Shown here piece after piece: positions 1-5,334 of a stretch of DNA of 8,615 bases. The DNA lies in NCBI GenBank assembly GCA_016866635.1, contig VGLT01000036.1, positions 1 through 8,615 of the forward strand, given 5' to 3'. The notes below the pieces were generated by a model that saw nothing but the letters and a program-made list of their open reading frames with translations, did no database searches and had not been told where the DNA came from. The position numbers were made by a program, and so were the translations under genes. Numbering within the stretch: position 1 is the first letter of the stretch; the number at the start of each line of letters is the position of its first letter. Source of the stretch: Candidatus Uhrbacteria bacterium (GTDB taxonomy: Bacteria > Patescibacteriota > Patescibacteriia > 2-12-FULL-60-25).

Positions 1-15
1 GCCAGCGGTCGTCAT
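1..15 (-). CDS. Start of a divergent gene, product unknown (truncated by window edge)
   Basis: Only five codons, reading Met-Thr-Thr-Ala-Gly on the minus strand, lie inside the window, so the product cannot be named. The call rests on signals rather than on coding length. A strong Shine-Dalgarno sequence (AAGGAGAG on the minus strand, positions 29-22) sits 8 nt upstream of the ATG when measured from GGAG, and a near-consensus minus-strand promoter lies further up at 77-105. The gene is transcribed away from the TrmB-family regulator gene, the usual layout for a regulator and its target, so it may be a target of that regulator. That is inference. Confidence 0.5.
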
Positions 16-21
16 GTATTT

Positions 22-29
22 CTCTCCTT
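22..29 (-). promoter_or_regulatory. Strong Shine-Dalgarno site of the divergent gene
   Basis: AAGGAGAG on the minus strand, 8 nt (from GGAG) before the ATG at 15-13. It is the only strong ribosome binding site in the window and it decides the start of the truncated minus-strand gene. Most plus-strand genes here lack such a site. Confidence 0.6.
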
Positions 30-76
30 GTGAAAGTCCGATACGAGTTTGGGATCATTCCCATTCTCGAAGAGAT

Positions 77-105
77 ACTATACCAAAAAATATACATTTT
101 GTCAA
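77..105 (-). promoter_or_regulatory. Sigma70-type promoter for the divergent gene
   Basis: On the minus strand TTGACA (positions 105-100) is followed by a 17-nt spacer and TATAGT (82-77), one mismatch from the consensus -10 box. Transcription would start near position 70 and give a leader of about 55 nt before the ATG at 15. The -35 box lies 17 nt from the -35 box of the plus-strand promoter, so the two promoters stand back to back. Confidence 0.75.
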
Positions 106-122
106 TGATAATATGGGTATAT

Positions 123-151
123 TTGACAGAATGGAGAAGTATGTATATAAT
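123..151 (+). promoter_or_regulatory. Full-consensus sigma70-type promoter for the TrmB-family regulator operon
   Basis: TTGACA (123-128), a 17-nt spacer and TATAAT (146-151) match the housekeeping promoter consensus at every position. The start point should fall near 158, leaving a leader of about 22 nt before ATG 181, with no visible Shine-Dalgarno sequence. A promoter this strong in front of a regulator gene suggests that it is normally repressed, perhaps by its own product. Confidence 0.8.
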
Positions 152-161
152 AAGTTATACA
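142..161. promoter_or_regulatory. Inverted repeat over the -10 box, candidate operator
   Basis: TGTATA (142-147) and TATACA (156-161) form a perfect 6-bp inverted repeat around an 8-nt centre. The repeat covers the -10 box and the expected start point of the regulator promoter. A further TATACA half-site lies at 91-96, inside the spacer of the minus-strand promoter. The placement fits a repressor site used by the adjacent TrmB-type protein, but AT-rich promoters produce such repeats by chance and binding is inferred. Confidence 0.4.
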
Positions 162-180
162 CATTATTCTAAATTTGTCT

Positions 181-966
181 ATGCTTAGCCTTTCTGAATT
201 GCAGCCATTTTTGGAGCCAGCCCTGGAGGAGTTGGGCCTTACGGAGTATGAAATGAAGCTCTACTTTCTCTCTTTGTCTTTGGGTCCTCTACCGATAGCT
301 GCGTTTGCGAAGCATTTGGGGATTTCTCGTCCGAACGTCTACAAGGTGATTTTAGGGTTGGAAAAGAGAGGTTTGGCTAGCTTTTCTCATCGAGAATCTC
401 GTTCACGCACATTTATTGTTGAATCTCCTAATGTTTTGTTACAGCGTTTAAAGGAAAAGCGAGAACGAATCGAAAAAGTAGACTCGCGTGTGATGAGTGC
501 TCTGCCTGATCTTTTGGCGCTCTATCAGCAAGGAGATCGTGCAACAGCGATAAAAGTTTTTGATACAGAGAAAAAGTGGGTTGAAATCTTTTTTCAGGTC
601 CTTACAGAAACAAAAGGCGATTATTTATTTTTTGGAAACGTAGAAAAGTTTCTTGCCCTTGCTCCAGGTGTTCAACAGCGCTGGGTGGAAGAACGTATAA
701 AGAGAGGTATTTTTGGAAAATTGCTCACCCTGCCAAGCGTGATCGCAAAAGAAAAGAGTAAAAATGACAAACAAGAGCTACGCGAGACACGCTTTCTCCC
801 AGGAACCGAATCGTTTGAAACCTCCTTTTTGATTTTCGGAAAAAAAGTTATTATTTGGCAACCCAAGGCACCACTTGCTGTGTTGATTGAAGACGAATAC
901 ATCGTGCAGATGTTGAGGAGTATATTTAGTTTATTGTGGAAAAGCGCAGAATCTTTTATCAACTAG
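181..966 (+). CDS. TrmB-family winged-helix transcriptional regulator
   Basis: A 261-residue DNA-binding regulator, probably cytoplasmic. Residues 15-80 form a TrmB-type winged helix: the first helix carries LTEYEMKLYFLSL, then comes a helix-turn-helix with recognition helix near 48-60 (ISRPNVYKVILGLEKRG), and a basic wing near 70-80. A charged coiled-coil linker follows at 84-105. Residues 120-258 resemble the C-terminal effector-type domain of TrmB-like proteins, with the motif RETRFLP near 201 and a hydrophobic strand FLIFGKKVIIW near 216-226. Effectors in studied relatives are often sugars, but none can be inferred here. I chose ATG 181; an in-frame TTG at 175 is possible. The strong promoter, a candidate operator over the -10 box and a divergent partner gene suggest autoregulation. 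The next gene begins 6 nt after the stop, so the two are probably co-transcribed. Confidence 0.85.
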   Translation: MLSLSELQPFLEPALEELGLTEYEMKLYFLSLSLGPLPIAAFAKHLGISRPNVYKVILGLEKRGLASFSHRESRSRTFIVESPNVLLQRLKEKRERIEKVDSRVMSALPDLLALYQQGDRATAIKVFDTEKKWVEIFFQVLTETKGDYLFFGNVEKFLALAPGVQQRWVEERIKRGIFGKLLTLPSVIAKEKSKNDKQELRETRFLPGTESFETSFLIFGKKVIIWQPKAPLAVLIEDEYIVQMLRSIFSLLWKSAESFIN

Positions 967-972
967 TATCCT

Positions 973-1752
973 ATGAGCTACTCATTTTCTTTCGAACAAT
1001 ATCCGGTAAAAGAGATTGATGAGTTTTGGCAAGAATTTATTAATGGGAAGTTTGTCTTGCGCATCGATCAAGGGCTGAGGCATGCAAAGGAGACGACTGC
1101 AGAAGCGGAAAAAATGCCGATGGGCTCTCAGGCGACGTTTTATGAAAATCGAGAAGAGTGGATTCAGGGGCAAAAAAATTTAGAGAATGTGCAACGCGCA
1201 AGGTTTCAGGAACAGCTTTGGGAAGAATTTAGAAAACAGACAGAAGAAGTCGAACACGAATTAAGCCTGACAAAAGATAAAAAGAAGTGGGAGAGTCTGG
1301 CGACGGCCTACATGGAATTGTTTTCGGAGGCGATTAAACGGTTTTTTATCCCCGAATGCGATGGATATTCTGAATCTGCGAGAGACTTGGATTATCGTTT
1401 TCTCGCACATTTGTTTCAGGCGGTGAATAACAAGGAATTAGATGATGTAGAAATCATGCCGACCACAGAACAGTGGAAACAGTTTTTTCTCGAGTTGAAA
1501 TCTGATTTCGTAGAAAAAGAATTTCAGGCGTTTTGCGAAGAACAACGAATTCCAAAAGAGGAACAAGAAGCATTAAAAACGTTTTGTTTGAAATTGCTAT
1601 TTATCGTACGTGATTTCTTGCGTACGTGCTTACAGAGGGGATGGGAGTTACATTTTGAGAGTGAATACTGGAATCGCGAAGATAGTGATCGAAGAAAGAA
1701 GCAGCATCAAAAACAATTGATTCAAGCATTGGTCGAGACTCGATCGAAATAA
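973..1752 (+). CDS. Conserved-hypothetical-type helical protein, function unknown
   Basis: I do not recognise this 259-residue protein. It has no signal peptide or clear membrane span and appears soluble, highly charged and almost wholly helical, with seven tryptophans (19, 63, 83, 106, 168, 224, 233). Residues 60-110 are rich in Glu, Lys and Gln and may form a coiled coil. Residues 165-222 form a second helical block with a hydrophobic patch near 202-220 (TFCLKLLFIVRDFL region). The C-terminus (234-259) is basic. It starts 6 nt after the regulator stop codon and shares its promoter, so a link to that regulator, such as a partner protein or a product of the regulated operon, is plausible but unproven. 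There is no Shine-Dalgarno sequence before the ATG. The gene ends in tandem stops, TAA then TGA. Confidence 0.7.
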   Translation: MSYSFSFEQYPVKEIDEFWQEFINGKFVLRIDQGLRHAKETTAEAEKMPMGSQATFYENREEWIQGQKNLENVQRARFQEQLWEEFRKQTEEVEHELSLTKDKKKWESLATAYMELFSEAIKRFFIPECDGYSESARDLDYRFLAHLFQAVNNKELDDVEIMPTTEQWKQFFLELKSDFVEKEFQAFCEEQRIPKEEQEALKTFCLKLLFIVRDFLRTCLQRGWELHFESEYWNREDSDRRKKQHQKQLIQALVETRSK

Positions 1753-1777
1753 TGAGGGAGATGTCTTTCAGTGCCAG

Positions 1778-1835
1778 CCACCGTGACATGAATCCGAACC
1801 AGAGCCGGTGCGTGACGAGCCGACGATTACGTCGG
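1778..1835 (+). other. Structured intergenic segment with two potential hairpins
   Basis: This is part of the 164-nt gap between the unknown helical protein and the cupin-like gene. CCGACG (1820-1825) pairs perfectly with CGTCGG (1830-1835) across an ATTA tetraloop. Upstream, CACCG (1779-1783) can pair with CGGTG (1806-1810). The segment is more GC-rich than the flanking gap and has no good open frame. It could be part of an untranslated region or a small RNA. I cannot match it to a known RNA family. Confidence 0.3.
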
Positions 1836-1865
1836 GGAAGTAATGTGTAATAAGTAATAGGTAAG

Positions 1866-1897
1866 CAAAATCCGCCTTGATCGAGAGGCGGATTTTG
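1866..1897 (+). terminator. Probable intrinsic terminator after the regulator operon
   Basis: CAAAATCCGCC (1866-1876) pairs perfectly with GGCGGATTTTG (1887-1897) around a 10-nt loop, an 11-bp stem whose 3' side ends in four T residues. It lies 114 nt past the stop codon of the helical protein and 20 nt before the cupin-like gene. The short T tract (TTTTGTGT) is weaker than usual, so it could instead act as a leader hairpin or attenuator of the downstream gene. Confidence 0.6.
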
Positions 1898-1916
1898 TGT
1901 AGGCTGAGGCCATAAT

Positions 1917-2402
1917 ATGGAACAGGACTTGGGAAAAGTGCTGAAAGAGATTGGGCAGGCTGTCATTCAATTTTTTCAAGAACAAAATCCAGAAAAACTG
2001 GATGCAATGCTTTCATTTGAAGATTATCATGGGTTTTTGTGGAGCAGCCTGCCGACAGATGTCCTAGAAAAGATCTTACAACCATTTGGCTATACACCAG
2101 AACAAATTGAGGTGGAGGTGATTAAAACTCTCAAAGATCAGCGTGATGAAGTCCACTACCATCAAGAATCGTATGCCTATGTTTTTATCTTGGGTCATTC
2201 AACTCATTTCGCAGATCCAGAAAAAGCCCTTACTTATAAAGATGGCTCATGGGTTCCGGTGCATGAGAATGAGAGTTGGCTGATTTCGCCAAAAACCTTT
2301 CATGGGTTCACGGTAGAGGATGGAGGAATGCTAACTTTTTTATCGATTCAATATCCCCCGATTGTCCAGGGAGATAAGGATGACTATCATTTGGTTAGGT
2401 AG
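1917..2402 (+). CDS. Small cupin-like protein
   Basis: A 161-residue soluble protein with a helical N-terminal part (about 1-65) and a predicted single cupin barrel (about 70-150). The first cupin motif is visible as H80-x-H82 followed by E84 and a hydrophobic strand ending in G93. The second is SPKTFHGFTVEDGG with H129. The three histidines could bind a metal, but the glutamate normally placed three or four residues after the second histidine is not at its standard position, so metal binding is uncertain. The substrate is unknown; cupins range from isomerases and dioxygenases to non-enzymatic sensors. The start is supported by GAGG at 1906-1909, 7 nt upstream of the ATG. The next gene begins 42 nt later on the same strand, and no terminator separates them. 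Confidence 0.7.
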   Translation: MEQDLGKVLKEIGQAVIQFFQEQNPEKLDAMLSFEDYHGFLWSSLPTDVLEKILQPFGYTPEQIEVEVIKTLKDQRDEVHYHQESYAYVFILGHSTHFADPEKALTYKDGSWVPVHENESWLISPKTFHGFTVEDGGMLTFLSIQYPPIVQGDKDDYHLVR

Positions 2403-2444
2403 ACGTGACAGACAAGATGACTCACGCTAAGCTGCTCGCAGAAT

Positions 2445-2933
2445 ATGCCACGTATCTTTGCCTTTATTGATGGAGCCAATCTGCATAAAGGAATCCGTGA
2501 TCTCGGTTGGCATATTGATTATCGACGACTGCGCCGTTGGTTAAGTGACAAATACGGTATTGAGCGTGCTTATTTATTCATCGGTCTGGTGCCAAAAAAC
2601 AAGGATTTGTATACGAGTTTACAGGAAGCGGGCTTTACTCTTGTTTTTAAAGAGATAACGTATGACGGTCTTGGAAATGTAAAAGGAAACTGTGATGCGG
2701 ATTTGGTTTTAAAAGCAACGTGTGAAGCGTATGAGAAAGCGTTTGATCAGGCAGTACTTGTGTCGAGTGATGGTGATTACTCTGGGCTGGTGAAATTTCT
2801 ACATGAGCGCAGGCAGTTCTGTATTTTATTGTCACCCTCTCCAGCGAAGAAGTGCTCAATCCTGCTCAAGCGTACGGGAGTCAGGATCGCCTACTTGAAT
2901 GACCAGCGGTCCATTCTAGAGTATGTAAAATGA
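2445..2933 (+). CDS. NYN domain protein (LabA/DUF88-like, PIN-type nuclease fold)
   Basis: A 162-residue protein that is essentially a single NYN domain, a PIN-like fold associated with metal-dependent RNA cleavage. The acidic signature is complete: D9 in FIDGANL with N12; the middle motif K80-G-N-C-D84-A-D86; and SSDGDYSGLV with D109 and D111. A C-terminal segment reading GVRIAYLND is typical of the end of the sheet. The length matches stand-alone LabA-type proteins. RNA turnover or processing is the likely role by family; the actual target is unknown. It follows the cupin-like gene by 42 nt and a strong terminator starts in its stop codon, so it closes a two-gene unit. There is no Shine-Dalgarno sequence, but the ATG is preceded by AAT as in several neighbours. 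Confidence 0.88.
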   Translation: MPRIFAFIDGANLHKGIRDLGWHIDYRRLRRWLSDKYGIERAYLFIGLVPKNKDLYTSLQEAGFTLVFKEITYDGLGNVKGNCDADLVLKATCEAYEKAFDQAVLVSSDGDYSGLVKFLHERRQFCILLSPSPAKKCSILLKRTGVRIAYLNDQRSILEYVK

Positions 2934-2972
2934 AAAAACCCCCGGCAGAGCGGTCTCTGCAAGGGTTTTTTT
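2933..2972 (+). terminator. Strong intrinsic terminator
   Basis: The structure begins at the last base of the NYN stop codon. AAAAAACCC (2933-2941) pairs with GGGTTTTTT (2963-2971), enclosing GCAGAG/CTCTGC (2945-2950 with 2955-2960) around a CGGT loop. Small internal bulges separate the two stems. Seven T residues (2966-2972) follow the G run. The matching A tract makes it potentially active in both directions, although no convergent gene is present. Confidence 0.92.
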
Positions 2973-3023
2973 CGTGGTGATATTACAAATATATAGAATC
3001 GATAGAAATATGTCAATATAGGT

Positions 3024-3572
3024 ATGGCAAGACATTCCAAATGGCATAAAGTAAAACAATTTAAAGGCGCGATTGATGCCAAGCGGTCGGCGTCGTTTAC
3101 CAAGTTAGCGCGCGTGATCACGGTTGAAGCGCGTGAAAAGGGCGCTGATCCAGACATGAATGCCGGATTGCGCGCGGCCATTGCGCGAGCGCGAGATGCC
3201 TCCATGCCAAAAGACGCGATTGAGCGGGCGATTCAAAAAGGAGCGGGTGGGGGAGCAGAAGGACAGATCGAATCGCTGACGTACGAGGCATATGCACCGG
3301 GTGGAATCGCGTTGATTATTGAAAGTTTGACGGACAATCGTAATCGAACCGTCGCTGAAATGAAGCATGTGTTGAGCAAAGCTGGCGGATCGCTCGTAAA
3401 AACAGGCTCTGTGACCTACTTGTTTGATCGCGTGATGGGTGAAGAAGGATTTGAATGGGTGCCAAAAATGTTGATTGAGGTTGATGAGGAAATCGGAACA
3501 AAGACAGCGGAGTTGATCGAGCTCTTGGAAGAACACGATGATGTTAAAAGAGTCTACTCAAACCTCGCGTGA
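3024..3572 (+). CDS. yebC: YebC/PmpR/TACO1-family protein, short form lacking the third domain
   Basis: A 182-residue YebC-family protein; the usual length is about 240-250. The N-terminal domain is classical: MARHSKWHKVKQFKG, DAKRSASFTKLAR, GADPDMNAGLRAAI and MPKDAIERAIQKGAGG, up to about residue 75. The second domain follows with YEAYAPGG (88-94), SLTDNRNRTVAEMKH and GSVTYLF (128-134). The sequence then jumps directly to W-V-P-K (145-148) and the family's C-terminal helix AELIELLEEHDDVKRVYSN, so the inserted domain of about 60 residues is absent without a frame break. Family members have been described as transcription regulators and more recently as ribosome-associated factors that relieve stalling at proline-rich stretches. 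It lies 12 nt upstream of ruvC, a conserved pairing. There is no clear Shine-Dalgarno sequence. The gene ends in tandem stops, TGA then TAG. Confidence 0.93.
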   Translation: MARHSKWHKVKQFKGAIDAKRSASFTKLARVITVEAREKGADPDMNAGLRAAIARARDASMPKDAIERAIQKGAGGGAEGQIESLTYEAYAPGGIALIIESLTDNRNRTVAEMKHVLSKAGGSLVKTGSVTYLFDRVMGEEGFEWVPKMLIEVDEEIGTKTAELIELLEEHDDVKRVYSNLA

Positions 3573-3584
3573 TAGAATGGCCGC

Positions 3585-4079
3585 ATGCTTAGAGTTTTAG
3601 GCATCGACCCCGGATTTGATCGAACTGGATTCGGAGTGATCGATCAGAAGGGTTCAGATGCAATCTGGATCCATCATTCTTGTCTGCAAACAGACCGCGC
3701 AGATGATTTTTCCCGACGGTTGTTGGAGATTCGAGACGAACTCTCATCCATCATTAAAAAATATAAGCCTGATTGTGTGGTTGTCGAACAGCTTTTTTTC
3801 TCCAACAATGCCAAGACCGCCATGAAAGTTGGGATGGCACGCGGAGTGATCTTTTTAGCCATTGCCGATGCCGGACTTCCCATCGTCGAGGTGACCCCAA
3901 ATCAGATAAAACAGGGAATCACCGGCTGGGGAGCGGCAGGCAAAAAAGGGGTGCAAGAGATGGTAAAACGATTTCTCAAGCTCAAAGAAATTCCAAAGCC
4001 AGATGACGCAGCTGATGCGCTCGCCATCGCGATTGTGGGAGGATTGATGTACCGATCTCAGAAAGGTAGAATAAAATAA
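3585..4079 (+). CDS. ruvC: Crossover junction endodeoxyribonuclease RuvC
   Basis: A 164-residue Holliday-junction resolvase of normal family length. It cuts four-way DNA junctions symmetrically during recombination, usually with the RuvAB branch-migration motor. All four catalytic acids are present: D8 in LGIDPGF, E68 in VVVEQLFF, and D141 and D144 in DDAADALAIAI. F71 matches the aromatic residue that wedges into the junction, and the basic loop near 117-121 (AAGKK) matches the conserved DNA-contacting segment. It starts 12 nt after yebC and ends 2 nt before a lipoprotein gene, so it sits in the middle of a probable operon. ruvA and ruvB do not follow, unlike the classical order, and must be elsewhere if present. 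There is no Shine-Dalgarno sequence, and its ATG is the only plus-strand start here preceded by C. Confidence 0.96.
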   Translation: MLRVLGIDPGFDRTGFGVIDQKGSDAIWIHHSCLQTDRADDFSRRLLEIRDELSSIIKKYKPDCVVVEQLFFSNNAKTAMKVGMARGVIFLAIADAGLPIVEVTPNQIKQGITGWGAAGKKGVQEMVKRFLKLKEIPKPDDAADALAIAIVGGLMYRSQKGRIK

Positions 4080-4081
4080 AT

Positions 4082-4597
4082 ATGAAGAAATTATTTTTGT
4101 CAGCTTTTTTCTCTGTCATGCTTTTGGGAGCTGGATGTGCATCTACTCAGCAAGCCAGATCCATTCAGTCATCCGGAGTCGTCGATCCGGCACAGGTCAA
4201 AGTAGGAGATGAGGTGAGTGGGCTCAAGGTGACAAAGGTGAGCGGTGTTCCAGGTATTCAATTGCCATATTCCTATGGCGATATTCAGAATATTCATATT
4301 GAGTTTTCTGGGCCTGTGACCGTGAAGGGTGATTACGACTATAGTACCAACGAATTCTTTGGTCAGGATCTTACAACGTTTAGAGTCTCGGATCCGCAGG
4401 AAATCCTAAAACTTCCACATTTGAAACAACAGGAACCAGTTGTGTTTTGGTTTTCAAATCCTGATAAAGCAAACAAGGCCTTTGGTCCAGCCTATGGAAA
4501 TGGATCAGCGACGATCCTGATCGAGGATTATGAGATCAACTATGCGGGTGCAGAGGTCATGAATAGTGCCAAGCTGGTCAAAGTCATTTCAAAATAA
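4082..4597 (+). CDS. Predicted surface lipoprotein, function unknown
   Basis: A 171-residue exported protein. Residues 1-18 form a lipoprotein signal peptide (MKKLFLSAFFSVMLLGAG) with C19 as the likely lipidated cysteine; the lipobox L-G-A-G-C is slightly relaxed because position -3 is Gly. A short Ser/Gln-rich linker follows. The mature domain (about 34-171) begins VDPAQVKVGDEVSGLKVTKV and appears to be all beta. It includes the strand HIEFSGPVTVKGDY near 72-85 and ends with a strand pair near 144-170. The pattern recalls small extracytoplasmic beta-barrel domains seen in many bacterial lipoproteins, but I cannot name a family. It would be anchored on the outer face of the cytoplasmic membrane if the cell is a monoderm. 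It starts 2 nt after ruvC and ends 4 nt before a membrane protein gene, so the two envelope proteins may work together. Confidence 0.8.
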   Translation: MKKLFLSAFFSVMLLGAGCASTQQARSIQSSGVVDPAQVKVGDEVSGLKVTKVSGVPGIQLPYSYGDIQNIHIEFSGPVTVKGDYDYSTNEFFGQDLTTFRVSDPQEILKLPHLKQQEPVVFWFSNPDKANKAFGPAYGNGSATILIEDYEINYAGAEVMNSAKLVKVISK

Positions 4598-4601
4598 ATA
4601 T

Positions 4602-5237
4602 ATGTTTACCAAACAACACGTTCCTTTGCTCGTTTCGTTGGGCCTCGCGGCGCTGTTCGTTGTCTTGCTCGCGTTTAATCTTTGGGCCTTTGCTCTGGTC
4701 CCATTCTTTTTGATGGCAATCGCGATTCTGCTTTTGAAAAAACATGACGCGAGAACCATTGTTTTACTTGTATCGCCGCTGATAGTTTATCCACTCGTTT
4801 ATGTCCTCTTAGGAAAAATTTACCATGTCTTCTTACCATATATTTCTTCCCAGGGAATGCACTTGTTTATCGCGAATCTTCCTATCATTATCCTGGGTTT
4901 GATGTATGCGATTGTCTTTCGAAACTATCTCACAAAATGGATCGAGCCGCGTGTCCGCTGGTGGGCGTTTGGGATCGCGCTCTTCATGCTTGTGGTTAGT
5001 TTTTTCGCCTCCCATGTGGTCAGTCGCTGCTATGGCATCAGTCGAGCAGAGAAAGGGGTGACAGCTCACGAAATAGAATGGTGTAAAACGTGGGGTCAAT
5101 ACATTCCGACATCATCGGATAAGTTTGGTGGATTGCCAGATTATATCGAGCGCTATACCCTCTGGCCCCCGGTGATCATTTTAGCCGGTATGTTGATTCA
5201 ATTTGGTGTCAGCTCGCGAAAGAGGAAAAACGCATAG
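4602..5237 (+). CDS. Six-span integral membrane protein, function unknown
   Basis: A 211-residue membrane protein with predicted spans near 7-25, 26-46, 52-70, 87-106, 121-141 and 185-203. Basic residues at the N-terminus, after span 2 (KKHDAR), after span 4 (RNYLTKWIEPRVR) and at the C-terminus (SRKRKNA) place both ends in the cytoplasm. The largest external loop (about 142-184) follows span 5 and carries the only two cysteines I see outside the spans, C143 and C161, which could form a disulfide. No family is recognised. The ATG at 4602 is preferred over an in-frame GTG at 4566 because that would overlap the lipoprotein gene and add a polar, non-membrane N-terminus. It follows the lipoprotein by 4 nt and is the last gene of the yebC-ruvC group. 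Confidence 0.78.
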   Translation: MFTKQHVPLLVSLGLAALFVVLLAFNLWAFALVPFFLMAIAILLLKKHDARTIVLLVSPLIVYPLVYVLLGKIYHVFLPYISSQGMHLFIANLPIIILGLMYAIVFRNYLTKWIEPRVRWWAFGIALFMLVVSFFASHVVSRCYGISRAEKGVTAHEIEWCKTWGQYIPTSSDKFGGLPDYIERYTLWPPVIILAGMLIQFGVSSRKRKNA

Positions 5238-5294
5238 ACACAAAATCTAAGGAATTGGAGGGGTTTTTTGGGCGGTAAGACCCTTGAAAATCTC

Positions 5295-5323
5295 TTGCCT
5301 GTGTGAGTGAAAAAGGGTAAACT
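5295..5323 (+). promoter_or_regulatory. Possible promoter for the MBL-gyrA cluster
   Basis: TTGCCT (5295-5300), a 17-nt spacer and TAAACT (5318-5323) each match the sigma70 boxes at four of six positions. The start point would fall around 5330, only about 5 nt before ATG 5335, so the transcript would be nearly leaderless. The rest of the 97-nt gap holds no clear terminator; a G-rich stretch followed by TTTTTT near 5260-5268 has no convincing stem. Confidence 0.35.
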
Positions 5324-5334
5324 TTTGGGGTCAT

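Noticed and set aside
1601..1966. A minus-strand frame spanning the gap before the cupin gene
   Set aside because: It overlaps two better-supported genes and runs through the terminator-like hairpin; its product is low-complexity and Pro/Ser-rich with no domain.
2973..3023. A promoter for yebC directly after the terminator
   Set aside because: The stretch is AT-rich and contains TATAGA/TAGAAT near 2992-2999, but no acceptable -35 box at 16-18 nt, so I did not list it, although a promoter must lie hereabouts if the terminator is efficient.
3105..3536. A 143-codon open frame on the minus strand
   Set aside because: It is antisense to yebC, which has clear family motifs throughout. The translation shows no domain and no upstream signals.
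5238..5334. A terminator in the gap after the six-span membrane gene
   Set aside because: There is a GGGG run followed by TTTTTT, but I could not find a complementary stem of useful length next to it.
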